Source of the DNA: Channa striata
Taxonomy: Eukaryota > Chordata > Actinopteri > Anabantiformes > Channidae
Direction: 5' to 3'
NCBI GenBank assembly: GCA_033026295.1
Contig: CM065184.1
Coordinates: 1,511,001 to 1,575,000, forward strand
DNA: 64,000 nucleotides
Shown here: positions 1-12,600 of the stretch, piece by piece
How the letters are laid out: each line of letters starts with the position of its first letter
Numbering within the stretch: the first letter of the stretch is position 1
Program-made: the position numbers and the translations under genes
Notes under the pieces: generated by a model
What the model was told of the DNA's origin: nothing
Seen by the model: the letters and a program-made list of their open reading frames with translations, nothing else
The model's database searches: none

Positions 1-729
1 ATACAATCCAGTTATAATGGACAAATGAAAGCTGCAACTTCAAGACAGAAAACAGCAAAACCAAATGCAATTTAAATTAATTGTAATCACCAAAATACTT
101 AAATGTAGTAGCAAATTTCAAATTGGATTTATAAGAGGAAAAAAACATTTTTAAAGCTGCACTAATCTTTTTTTATTTATGTGTAATATGCTGCTCAGTC
201 TCCACCTCTACTGTTCTGCTCAGCTCCAAATAAACTTGAGATAAATAATTAGCTTTCAGCAAATTATTTTGGTTTGACATCTTGCAGCTTTAATGTCTTC
301 TTCAGTCACAGCGCTCATCAATTACTGTATGTTTCCAGCAGCAGCTGTTTTTAGATAAACATTGTGGACAGTGCCCGATTAGCTGGCAAACATACAAAGA
401 CTTTTGAGAAGATCAATCGACTAATATCTCCCTTTAACCTCGTCTTCAGCAGGCGAACAGCATGATTAGTTGGGTTACATCTGAATTTATTCTGCCACTA
501 GCAACAATAAAGGACAGTCAGTTAGTTTCAGAAGCAGTCATTGCAGCCAACACATGCTTCATGAAAAAAAAAAAACTGCTAGGTAGTCCACCTTGGTTTC
601 ATTAGTTCTAAGACTCTAAATTTTGTGGACTGTTTATGTACGTTATTCCAAATTCCAACCTGACTTTCTAATTCTCTGTTCATTAGAATTTCTTCGAACA
701 GGGAATTAGTGTGAAGTCGAGATAGCAGG

Positions 730-1310
730 AACATCTCGATGGACCTCCCATTACTTTAGCAAAAACATCCATTTGTTGGAAGAACTGGTTAGATTTGGGG
801 GTCAAACATCCATCCTTTCATCTGTGCCTTCCCTCTATCCCATTCTTGTGAATGTAATATCACAGCAATGCTTTGATAAAAGCTTATTAAATCTTGGCAC
901 AAACATCCACTTGGGCTGACGGATGAACTGAAGACATTTTGTTGGCCAGAGGTCAAGGTCACTTTGTCCTTTCATCCTTTTTATTCTTATGGACATAATC
1001 ACAAGAATTCCTCGCTGAAATATCTGTGATTATAAAGCTTCCATTTGGGCTGGAAGGATAAACTCCTTGGGCTTTAGTGGTGTAAGGTCATTGTGACATC
1101 ATCCTTTAAACCCCTTACCCATTTCTAACCAAGTATATTTGTAAAGCTAGCATTTACTTGGACTAAAGGGTGAACTGACTGAATTTTGGGGGGTCACTGA
1201 CTGTAAAATCACATCCATTTCATTCTCATCAATCCTGTATCTCAGAAATGCTTAAAATATGGCACAAACGTTCACTCGGAGGCAGATTTGCATGAAAACT
1301 GCCTCTTGGC
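730..1310. repeat. decayed tandem-like repeat units, roughly 110-130 bp
   Basis: Recurring diverged phrases mark successive units: GGCACAAACATCCACTTGGG near 898-918, CCATTTGGGCTGGAAGG near 1041-1057, TTTACTTGGACTAAAGGGTGA near 1152-1172 and GGCACAAACGTTCACTCGGA near 1261-1280. Gatgaactg/gtgaactg and ggtcaaggtcac blocks lie between them. The spacing is about 110-130 bases. Repeats of this sort are common in percomorph genomes; family name not assigned. Confidence 0.55.
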
Positions 1311-3029
1311 TGTTTTCATTTCATTTTGACAACGGATGTCAAACTTTTGTTACTCAGAGTATGCGGCATGTGATCTGCTACAAAGATACAATAAATGTTA
1401 CAGTTTGCATGTATTAGTTAAAAATATCCTATCCTATAAGAAATTCTTCTGATCTTTATAGAGTTTTAGGGAGGTTTCCATGTGGAGATGAGGCAATAAT
1501 TTCATCTAGGAGACATGACCTTTGTAGTGGATCTAAACAAGCAGTGGTGTGTTTTTACTTCAGTGTGAGTGTGTTGGATGAGGCTTCAGAAAACTGCAAG
1601 ATGGTTGTAAAATCAATCACAGTGCACTCTGTCAGGCTTGAAAATTACTTGAGTTTAACCCTGGATAGTGAATGCTACATACAACAAAGAGAGAAAATAC
1701 TCACTGAGTGTGTTTTCAGCATTTGATAGTGCACATATCCACTTTGTAAGGCAGGCTAAGCAGTTTAAATTATTCTTCTGAAGCCCTGGTGAGATGTTTG
1801 TCTTCACAGTGATGGAGATTGCCCCCCTGCAAATCAAGCCAAAAGTTCTGATTATGTGCAAACCCACAGACTCTGTTTCCACTTTAAATCTGTCTAGTAA
1901 TGTTTCACACTGCACTGCGCTGCGCTGTGAGGAGCACCAATCAAACCGGGTGATCATTAGCAGTCAAACTATGACTTAACTGTTAAGCCAAAATAACGAT
2001 CACACTCCAGGAATAATGTGGGAATGAGCTGCATGCAGAGACACTCTTTCTTCCTCTTTCTCTTCATTTCTTTTCATCTGTGTTTCTACAAAGCAACAGA
2101 TCCAAAGTCTTTGAAAAAACAACCTGAGAGAGAGGGAAGGCAACCTCAATGAGCCCCGCTATTAATGGGGAAGGGGCTTCAAAGCTGCTAAAGTCGCTGG
2201 GGGACCCAGGCAAGAGAAAGGTGATAGGGTGCAGATCAGAATCATATGTCGAAGAACAGAAATGAGAACGGAGGAAGCCATAAAGGGAAGAAGAGAAAAC
2301 CCTTTTCCTTGAGATGGAAGTGAGGTCAGACTCTAACTAAATGTTCATTTTATCCACCGCTTCTCGTTTTGTTGAATCTAAAGATAAAGTCACTTTGCGC
2401 CATGCTATTTATCGGAAGATGAATAGGTTACAGTTATCGTCTCCGACAGTTTGATATCAATAAACGTCCATTTCCGTTTCTTTATCTCATTGCTATAACA
2501 CAACAGAGATTCAGCCTATTTCTGTCTTCAAGTATTTATCCTGGTCGAACTTCCTCGTAGCTCACACAGAAAGTGTGATGTGTTTTAAGTTGTCAGTTTG
2601 CCTGGTTGTCAGTTTTGAGAAACACATTCTCGATAAAAAAATGAAAACCAGTCTCATGTCTTAGGTCGTATTTGCTGTAACTCCTCCTCCGGTTCATAGG
2701 GGCCATTGAAAGAACAATTTAAAAACATGTTGTCACATGTTATCTGGTAATGTAGAGCCTCCCTAAAAGAAATGATGTACAGAGACTAAAAAAATCACAC
2801 ATGATCTTTGCATTCCTTAGCCTGAACACTGAATTAGTGTGTCAGTTTTGTTGTAATAAAACTTAAAAAAATAAAACAGCTTCTTATTAACATAAGTGTA
2901 GGCTGTCCAGTTTAACACACCGTGGTGACAATGACAAAGAAGCTATCTGATGAGGGGGCAGAGAGCATAAAGTGGGGATGGTAAATGCCAATTCTGAAAA
3001 AGGGCAGTGAGACACACTTCTGTGGATTT

Positions 3030-3290
3030 AGACTTTCTCAATTTCTTCTCTGTCTCTTCATGTAATCCATGACTGATTCGATGAATTGGAGATCTGTGGG
3101 GGCCACGCCATCCGTTGCAGGACTCCTTGTTCTTCTGGTCTCTGAAGATAGTTGTTTATGACTCTGGCTGTATGTTTGGGCTCATTGGCATTCTGCAGAA
3201 TAAATCTGGGTTCTGCCTGACATGCCTGATGGTGGTGGTTGAGAGATGCACAAACCAAGCTAAATGTCTAAAACGTTTGCACAGCATTTC
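3030..3290 (-). mobile_element. Tc1/mariner-like transposase remnant
   Basis: Minus-strand translation near 3195-3075 reads QNANEPKHTARVINNYL, then EEQGVLQRMAWPPQ. This matches the Tc1 pattern (QDNDPKHTA..., ...GVL..M.WPPQSPDLNPIE). The catalytic-site DND has become NAN, and the DLNPIE segment is degraded to ISNSSNQS, so the copy is dead. A motif resembling a Tc1-family inverted end (CTAAAACGTTTGCACAG) lies at about 3268-3284. The 5' two thirds of the transposase are missing. Confidence 0.7.
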
Positions 3291-3962
3291 ATCTAAAAGT
3301 TTTTATGAGAGTCTAACGCCATCTCAGTACCTAAAGGACAAGGCCAGGGATTTTCTCTATTTTAGTTGCATTCAACCAATGTTTTAAAAAGACTTAATCT
3401 AATAATTACATCTTTTTGTGGAAGTCCATTTCAGAGACTGCAAGAAGATAGTCATTGTTGGCCTTAGGGGCATTTTGTTTTCTCTTAATTACCAGTGAGA
3501 AATATGTCCCCAAGTGTAGTGTTGTGGCTCACAAATTTACAACAACGGAGTGATAACGATAATTAAGTTAAAATGATGTTAATTATTCTCATTGGAGTGA
3601 TTAGGCTTCATCATGGGAATAGCCGACAAAAACATGTAGAAAATCAAGGTTGCCCTGCTTTAAAAATGACTACAGGCCTTTAGCACAGTCCTTAGCCCCA
3701 GGGTCAAGTTTTGTAGTGGGAACATCATTTGACGTACACGAAAAAGTGGGTGCAGGGAGCCTTCGTGTGATGACCGGAGGAGGTCACTGGTGCACATGCA
3801 CCCAATGTCAAAAAAACAGAAGTGTAAGGATCATCTGGAATAATGACCATTTGTTTTTTTGGTGCATGCATGTCCATCTAAATGCCCTAGTTTTTATCCA
3901 TACATAGTTCTTTTGAGACATCCATGGTTTGCTCTGCTTGGTGTTACACACCTTGGTTTGGC

Positions 3963-4145
3963 TTAGGTGTTTTTGACCGGATGCCCTTCATGGCCCAACC
4001 CCCCCATTTCTAGCTGAGCTTGGGACTGGCACCATTGTGGCCCTTGATGGCTGGGTGGAGCCACATCTGGTGGGGTGGAGGTCAATCCCATGGCCTTCTG
4101 CATCCCAACCTGATGTTCTACCCATTGAGCCACCAGGCCCCCTAC
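3963..4145 (-). repeat. tRNA-derived SINE, family A copy 1
   Basis: Reverse complement begins GGCCTGGTGGCTCAATGGGT, which has an A-box-like TGGCTCAATGG. It continues to a body phrase CCAGCCATCAAGGGCCAC and a GGATGCCCTTCATGG region in plus orientation. The phrase is shared with 50226-50306, and the head with 6829-6930. The B box is decayed. Confidence 0.6.
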
Positions 4146-4626
4146 AACGTGCTGCTTTTCACTGTAGATCTGATGTTTAATGAAGATCCACAACTGAGGC
4201 CATGCGTGTTTTCGGTGTGTGTGGTTTCTACCATTTTAACCAATCTTACATGCTTACTCACATGTGCAGCTTTGCTCACTGTCTTGATTGTTCTCATAGT
4301 AGTTACCATATGAACTAAAGGTGAGTTCTTCAGGCAGCAGTGACCTGCAGCACTGCAACTTTAGAAAGCCTCCATACACAATTTGCTATGTGCTGACAAT
4401 GTTCAATCAGCTGGTTATTTTTGGATCAGACATGTTATATACTCAGTATATAAAAAATCCATCCTATGTGCTGAGCTGTACTTGGTTTCACTTCACTCTA
4501 ATGCAGTAATGCACCCTGCTCCCGATTTGGTTTTGTTCTGTTGTTTGTGAGGAGTAACCGGCTGCAGGCTGTTTGGGTGAATGATGAGGAGCACTGTCTG
4601 AATGAATGGTTTCTGGGTGGTCAAAA

Positions 4627-4658
<32 letters not shown>

Positions 4659-4793
4659 ACAAAACTGTATGATCCACACATAATGACAAAATACATATGT
4701 CTCATACTCTAAAACCTTTTTGCCCACAGTCCATTCTCTCTCTGTGTGTGTGTGTGTGTGTGTGTGTGTTTTATGTCTCTCTCTCTCTCTCTC
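4627..4793. repeat. two compound microsatellites
   Basis: (TC)n then (AC)n at 4627-4659 and (GT)n then (CT)n at 4743-4793. They lie 500-650 bases upstream of the b3gat2 exon at 5279. Confidence 0.95.
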
Positions 4794-5278
4794 ACTACCT
4801 CTCATTTCTCTTCAAACTGCTTCCGGCTGTGTGCAAATTCATTCACTGTGAAAATGGAAGTCAGCTCTTCACCGCACTGTTTCACTTAGTCTTTATTCAG
4901 GTATCCGCAGAGTCTCTGCACGCTGCTCTCGCTTTACATTTCAGGTGAAATTAAAGATCTCTAATCACTCATCTGAACTGACACGGGAGTCATTCGAGGG
5001 TTGACGTCACAAGCCTGATCGCTCACTTTCTGGGCCTCTGCCTTTTTAAGCGTCCATTCAGGGTGAACGTCTCCTTTAAGCTCATACATTAGCTTTGCTG
5101 CTACAGAACTTACATTGTAAGTGACAGGAAAACTGAATGTGCTCATGTCTCTCACATGTCAGAGAATTGTGAACAGGCTTTTCCTTTGGCAGTGAAGGTG
5201 GGTCCGTTGGCCATCGAGTGATTGTATTTGCAAATTAGTCTCTGTTGGACTAACCTTTTCCCTTCCTTCTCGTTACAG

Positions 5279-5423
5279 ATGCGCAGCACTCGAGGCGTGT
5301 CTGTTTGGCCTGTTGGATTTGTGGGTGGCAGAGCATATGAGCGCCCCCTGGTGTCTGGGGGGAAGGTTGTGGGCTGGTACACTGGCTGGAGACCGGACCG
5401 ACCCTTTGCCACTGACATGGCAG
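5279..5423 (+). CDS. b3gat2: b3gat2 internal coding exon (first in window)
   Basis: The exon opens after a pyrimidine-rich tract ending cgttacag and closes at a GTAAAG donor. It is 145 nt, phase 0 in and phase 1 out. It encodes 48 residues beginning MRSTRGVSVWPVGFVGG and ending RPFATDMA; the next Gly codon is split by the intron. The Met at its first codon is internal to the protein, not the start: family members have the luminal N-terminal half before it. The block VSVWPVG followed by GGK(V)VGW is a GT43 signature in the acceptor-side lobe. The family usually has AIDMAG, and here Ile is Thr (ATDMAG), a mild change beside the helix that continues in the next exon. Confidence 0.93.
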
Positions 5424-8400
5424 GTAAAGACAAATTCCAGCACAAGAGCGACTTTAGTAAAACTGAAAAACATGAGTGGCATTAGGAAATAACTAATTCT
5501 TGCACTAATTTGTACTTAATCATTCAGACATCTTCTTGCCAACACTTGTTCCAGTTCCAGTGCCACATACTGTAGCTCCACAGCTAATGTATTTACTCAA
5601 CAGAAGATGATTCTTTATGATGATTCCATGCTCACAGCCATTTATTCCTTTGCTATAGTAGGACTTCCATCCTGTAGTGATACACAGCCATTAGTGTGGG
5701 TGTGTTTGGTGCTGTTGCTGTGCAGGACAGAGGTCATATGCACAGTGTAAGGAACAGACAGCAGTTGGCAGTGTCCCTTCTGTTGAATCAAGTGGAGCTG
5801 CATTTGCAAACACCAGTGGCATTAATAAAAGCCTGTTGCTGCACCTGCTTTAGATGTTCACGCCGCATTACTGTCTGTAATTTGCTGTTATAAGCATCAT
5901 AGAAATGAGCCTCACATACAGGTTGAGACAAGGGCGAAAGGTTGTTGTGATTCATTACATCTGAGCAGTTCCCATTGCTCTGTAAAGCACTGTGTCATCA
6001 GTGAGTTGTTTGACACATGAGCTGGAATATGATGCCAGTCAGACTTTATCTGCTGTTATCACCATCAGTGATGTTCTACATACTGACAGGTTTGATTTAG
6101 GCACAAAGAGTAGAGAAACGATGAGGTTTGGGTTATGATACAAAAACAGCACTGACCATGTGGTGCGGTCTCTTAAGCCCAACTGCTGTAGTTGAGCCGC
6201 TCAGCATCCAGGTGTGAGTGTGTGCTAACCTTGTTCAGTCCATTTAAATCATGCTTTAGTTTGATTGCAGCTTGTTTGTCCACATCTGAACACGGCAGCT
6301 CCACCCGGGTGCAGACCATAACACTTGCATCGAAATTCTTTACTTGACGTCTTCCTAAAAAACTCTGGCACAGATTTTTTTTCAATGTGTAAAATAAAAT
6401 TGGGCCAAGGACCAATTATACAAACTGGTCCGATAACTTCAATTACAGCAACTATGGCTTGGAAAGAGACCTACTGTATGTGCATGTTATCAGGGCAGTT
6501 CTGAAAAAGAGAGGAGGCCTCTGAGTGAATAAAGGTCTCTCATTTTAAAGGTGTTTTTTTGTTACCCACCTTTAAAATGTGACCTCTCCTCCACAAAGAC
6601 TGTCACTTTTAATTTGTGTCTGTGGCTTCCTGTTATAAATGTTGGCAATTTAGTGGATAATAACAATGCTAGCAGGTAGAGACAGGTGTGGTAGCTCTTC
6701 ATTCCATCCAGTGGCATAACAACATTCAAAACTGCTGATACACAACAGATTTAAAACACATGGTCCATTTGAATTTTAACACCAAACACATGCTATTTTG
6801 AACAATCTTTTTTACTAGAGCCACAGGAGCTTGGTGGCTCAATGGGGGGAGCATCAGGTTGATGTGAGATTGAATCCTACAACACTGGGTGTGGCCCTGC
6901 CCACCCACCAAGGGCTTGTCCCTTTGAGGGGTTGAAATGTAATGGAAAAAATTGACTCTGTTTTGCTGTAGACTTTTGACTTTGTCAAAGGGGTTAAACC
7001 TATTGGTTCTTAGTAATGTTGCTGTTCACAGGAGTTAAGGTCAAATCGACCATTTTGGCCCATAAGCAGCATCTTTGTTTGTGTGAGTTTACCTGCAGAG
7101 ATCAGACAGGAATTTCTGTGCACTCCTGTTTTTCATGGAATAATCTGCCATAAAATGAGATCAGATTTTTTCCTATTCAGTGTTTTGACTCCACACAGGA
7201 GCTCCAGTAAATCTGTACATGATTGTTTATTCCAGTGATAAATCTTAAAGAAACACTGCAGAGTGTTGTTGAATAAAACTGTTGTGAAAAGGGGCGGGTT
7301 GGATAAAATCAGAAGGTAAGGAACCTAACAGAGTGAAAATGAATCTGTGAAGCATCAGAACACTCAGGTTTATGTGTTTTGAGCTGCACATCATCTCGGT
7401 AAGATCCCGCAAGTCTGTCCTCTCAGAACAAAGAACACGTAATAATTTAACACATAACAGCAGATCTGCCGGAGACACTAACATCATCTAACATCATCAT
7501 TTCTAAAAACCAATTTCACTTATATCCCTGGTTTTAACCTTAGAACGATTTAACACCTTCTGTCATTGCCTTTCGTTTCCAGTACAACAGAGATTTTGTG
7601 CCACAGTGTTACAGCGTTTATATTCATTTACATGTGAATTTAGTTTCTCAACATTCAAACACCCCGAGGCCTAATTCTTTTACAGTGTGTGACTCGACCA
7701 CTGACCTAATCAAGATTTTTACGCTTGCTTATTTTTTCCAGCATTTCCTTAAATTCACTTGAAAAGTACTTTATGCTTGTAGTGTTATTCTCCCTTTTAT
7801 CATTATTTTGAATAAAATGAAACATGAAAAGCACAAAAAAAAAAACACCAAGGAAACTAATTAAAATTAACATATCAGGAGAGGGAGCAGCCATAACCTG
7901 CATGGTGCTGGGGAAACTCTTACACAAAACCTCTAGCTGGTTTGTCACATGAACTCTGAGACATGAGAGCAACATTGTAAATGTTCTGCACTTATGTGGC
8001 ACTTTTCTACCTGTTGGTACTTAAAGCACTTTACCCATTCACACTCACACCGATAGGGGAGCTGGGTAACACTCACAGGGAGCAGCTAAGTGGGGGTTCA
8101 GTGTCTTGCTCAAGGACACTTTGACACGTGACCAGAGGAGCCGGGGATCAAACCAGCAACTGTAGGACTGGTGGACAGCCGCGCTACCAACTGCACCTGT
8201 AGGTAGGGGCGGCTGTAGCTCAGTTGGTAAGGCAGTTGTCCACAGGGTCAGTGGTTTGATCCCCAGTCCCTCCTTAACGTGTGTTGAAGTGTCCTTGGGC
8301 AAGACACTGAACCCGTAGTTGCTCCCGGTTGGCAGCCATCGCCATCGTGTGTGTGTACCAAAGTACTCTGTAAGCATCGGCCAAATGTAAATGAACTTCA

Positions 8401-9615
8401 CCACAGTTGCCCCTGTCAATAGGCCCACTTTCTCACCACCAACTCTCTATATTCCAGCCCGTTGTCATTTCCTTTGCGTTACATGCTGATTTGGACATTT
8501 GTGTCCTCACATACAGCAACATGTATCCAGATCCAGTCAGGGCTGCAGTGCATGTTTGCTTCAGTATTCATTCACACACACATGAATAAGTAAAAAAGTA
8601 GTACGAAAGTGATGTGAAGAACTCCTGCACCCAATCAGATGTTAGATGCAGATGTATGACCTGATGTACAGGATGAATGCAGTTTTTAGATCTGTCCACA
8701 TTTATCCTACAGCTGACTTCATCCTAATAAATAGTGTAAATGAAGCAAACTCCTCCATATATCTATGTACATCTCCATATCTCCTGTGGAAAAATCCAAT
8801 CAGCACTAACGTTTCCTCTGACCCGAGAGAAAATAATTTATCACCCTGACCAAATAATAACAGCCTGTCAGTCACCACTCGTTTTCCCACCTCTCCCACT
8901 CACTGCTGCCTTTGGGCTCTTGGCTGGAGACAGACCTTGTTTGTAAATAACATTAAATTTAGAAGTGTTGCAAATGATGATTGCATGTGCTTATATCATC
9001 ATCAAACATATGTGGATGCAGCTGAGGGCGCTGCGTGTGCTCACACTCATACACACACATGCAGGTGTGCCCCAGGGATTAGTGTTAATTAAATCCCCAG
9101 TAATGACGGCGAGCCTCTCTCTTTCTCACCTCCACCTTTCCTACTTTACCATGGTCAAGATCTGATACCTCCTGCTTCTTCCCAGCCCTCCTATTCCGCC
9201 CAGACTCTCTCTAATTATCTAACCCTAATTTTACACTGCGCTACTGTATATAATTACTCTGTCAATTTGCAACACTAAGATTTACTGCTGCCGCTGTATT
9301 ATGAAGCTTTTTTTTTTTTTTGCTTTAAATTCTGCAAGAACAACAATGGCTGCACTGAGCAAACGGCCCAAACTTTATTCATTCTTGAATTATTATTCAT
9401 AGGACTTACAATGGGGTGTCTGCAGAGCGCTGACTGAGTGCCAGTGTGCGTCCTAATAGCATTGTGTTATACACTGGTGTATTGTTAGCAGACCACTAAA
9501 GCCTCCCATCTACTGCTCTGTCTCATTTAGACAGACACAATGAAGTCTAGACAATGATGGTGTGGAGTACTATTAACCTCAGTGTGTGTGCAGTGATTAT
9601 GCATTTGTGTGCGCG

Positions 9616-9659
<44 letters not shown>

Positions 9660-12600
9660 TACATCATCAATCTAATGGAAAGACAGGCAAGCATATAAAC
9701 ACACACACACACACTCCAGCACTTGAACTGATATGAGTGGACAGGCATCACAAACACACATGCACAGGAGCGTCTTTGTGATGCAGGGCAAACGGGTCTA
9801 TGCGCACACACAGCACAACACAAAATACAAGACGCATGCAGACACAGACACACAGCAACACAAAAATGGTTGTAGCTTTGCTGAAGTGGCTCTTGTGCCT
9901 TGTCTGTGTTCCCTGAGATGGGGACATGAACGTGTTTAACCCCCGGTAACAACTCGTGTTTATACCCTGCTTGTGAGATTGTGAGATGAGAGCTGGAAAG
10001 AGACAGTGTGCAGGAGCAGTCAGAGACGAAGCTGAGACTCTTTTTCCTGCGCTGGAGAACTGGAGTGAGAGCTGAACTGAGCAGCTGAATAGGCGAGAAA
10101 AACACATTAGCGTAATATGTGATACTTGTAGGAAAATTATAATAAGCTAGAGGATCGATGTTGCAGACTTCTATGGCACAGTTACATTTTTCATGTAGCT
10201 TTAAATTTTTCATTATATGTGTTTCATGTATGTTTATAATACACAGACAATAATATACATTTAATTTGGTGGTTTGGCTCATCTGATGCTCTGGAACTAA
10301 TTTTACCAAGACCAACACTAATTGTTCCTGAGCTTAAAGCCCCCAGAGATGTGTAGAGATGAACGCACGTCACAAATTCAGCTGATGGCAGCTAAAAGCA
10401 GCTAATTGTGTAGCATAGTGGTGGTAATCAGGCTTGTCCCTGCACTACCAACCGCTGATGTCAAAAAATAAAATATTACGTTCATTAAAGCTCCAATATG
10501 TACATTTTGCATTGGTACAATGACTTGTAATTAAGGGAATGGCACCTCAGCTCTTGCCACAGAAATCTGTATTTACTCTACGCTGCAACGTGAGGCCTCT
10601 CTGAGAACTGCATAAGGCTTTGCAGCACTATTCTCATAAACAAATGCAAATGTACCAGTGTCCACGAGTAGGACTCAAACAAGTTGTCATACAGTTGTGA
10701 AAAAGAAAATGACACTGAGCAATAGTAGGAGGGAACAAAGCTCAAAGTATCAATTAATGTATTAGTGTTTTAAATTCACAGCAGGAAAAGCATCTAACAT
10801 GGTGATTGCTCTAAATAGTGCATGTCACTATTAAAGAGTTATTTAGCCAGGTGATAATGGATCATTTGTTGCTGAGCTGTCAACAAATGGATGGACGCAA
10901 TCGCTCTACTGAGACTGTTTTTTCAACAAGTGGACTTGTTGGTCGTATGGGAGGTTAAATGTCCTGGGCGTCAAGGTTAGACAATTGTTTCAGTGCATGC
11001 ATTTAAATCATGAATCTGTCTGCATTGCATGGCATACATAAACTCAACTTATTCATACAGCACTTGCAGCCCCCAGTTCCTGTATAGTGCAAGAAAATGT
11101 TCCAGTGGTTCAATCTCTGCAGCCGTCTGCCGGCAGCAGGACAGACACAGTATGCTGAGAAATCAGCAGGATCCGATTTGAGAGCACAGGTTTATTATCC
11201 GTGGCTGTCCACTGTATTTATCTTGATTAAATCACATGCAGATGGCTCCAGGCTGCTGCAGCTATTCTGCGAGTGACTGGCTGCTCTCCTGCTTTCTCTG
11301 TGGCAAAAATAACAATTCATTTAAGGTTCAATCAGTGCTGTCATATTAACATCTGCATGAAAATGTATACGATTCATTTTTATCATTGTATAAAGTAAAC
11401 AGAAAAACTCGCTGTGTCTGCAGACTGCTGGCGCTGTGTGTTACATTACGCTGTTAACTTAGGGAATTGTGTGTTAGAAGAGCAGATATAAAAGTTCCCT
11501 GAAGTGGATCTAAGTGTTGAGTTGATTGAACTGCTGATAGAGGTTACCTGCTGTACACAATGTATGGTTTTATTGTCACAGAACAAACATAACAAAATTA
11601 GTCAATTCCTTCATGTACATTTCTGAAGGTCACATTTTGCACTGAAAATCAGCGCAGAACATAAAATGCAGAAATGATAGAATCTGCATATGAACAAAAT
11701 TAAAGGCATCATCTCCGCACATGCAGCGTGACATCATGTTAGATTTCTGTGTCTAACGTGGAGAAGTGTGTTAAGAAATGTGATGCTGACAATGTGTTGG
11801 TTGTGCAGTTCTGCGCTGAGGTTTTGCTACTCGAGTGTCAAGTTTCACTAATGGTGTGATATTTAGTGGTTTTGTAGTTTAAAAAATAACAAAAAGTGGT
11901 GTTGATATTGGCAACTTCTATATATTATATTCTGTATATTCACATTAGCTTGAGAAAACCATTTGTCCATCGCATCCATTTTACTTTGGCTTATGGGTAC
12001 ATTTGTTGGAGTATCTAAGTTTAAAATTCACTGTTGCAAACAAAATCTAGTAAGAATACTGCAATAGTCAGGCACTGTATGTACATGAAATTTATATTTT
12101 CTTACTGTAAGTCCTTTTCCTGTTCAAACCAGCTCATTTATGCAGTTTAGTCAAATCTAACATGGATCTAAAAAGGTGCATGTATTCTAGCCTATGATTA
12201 TTTTCGTAACAATTAACACAAATTAAAAAAATTCCGCAATAGTGTCTAATCACTGTTGCATGTTTTCCTTCTTTGCACAAATTTCTGTCCCTGAATGCCT
12301 CACCTGTACATGCGGCTGATTAGAGCGACTATAGCTTATGCTGTGTTGTGGTTTCAGAAGGGTTTAGATGAGATGGTAATCTTAGTGTAGTATAAATCAC
12401 AAAGTCAAATTTTGTGTTTCCTTGTGTGTCTGCCTGGCAAACTGTACGTGTATGTGTTCCAACAAGGTTTATTCACACTGGAACAAGTAGCCTTTGATTT
12501 TTCTTCAAATATACAAAAATGTATTTTAGAAAATTTCACAGACAAAGAAGAAATTAAAAACACACACTGTCTGGCTTTTTAAGGCTTTTTAGATAGCGAC

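Larger units (their letters stand above)
1..5278 (+). other. b3gat2 intron 1 (3' portion)
   Basis: No coding exon is supported. It holds decayed tandem-like repeat units (about 730-1310), a Tc1 transposase remnant (about 3030-3290), an inverted SINE (about 3963-4145) and two compound microsatellites (4627-4659, 4743-4793). The last 30 bases form the acceptor of the 5279 exon. Position 1 may already be deep inside the intron; the first exon is not in the window. Confidence 0.75.

Noticed and set aside
3650..3907. Frame containing HWCTCTQC, resembling a WCxCxxC cysteine motif
   Set aside because: A single short motif with no wider similarity, no splice sites at its edges and no neighbouring coding segment; kept only as a coincidence.
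4488..4805. Open frames of Thr-His and Arg-Glu repeats
   Set aside because: Translations of (CA)n and (GA)n microsatellites; the same applies to frames near 25705-26046, 31167-31550, 42647-42994 and 62963-63223.
8211..8285. Possible tRNA gene (A and B boxes present)
   Set aside because: No complementary acceptor stem or proper anticodon arm. The sequence continues into a SINE body shared with two other copies, so it is a retroposon head.
9659..10318. Longest stop-free frame in the window (219 codons, minus strand)
   Set aside because: Its C-terminal part reads through (CA)n-rich sequence (Cys/Val-rich VCVCV translation). The rest shows no domain, splice context or coding-like composition. 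Microsatellites lengthen frames artificially.
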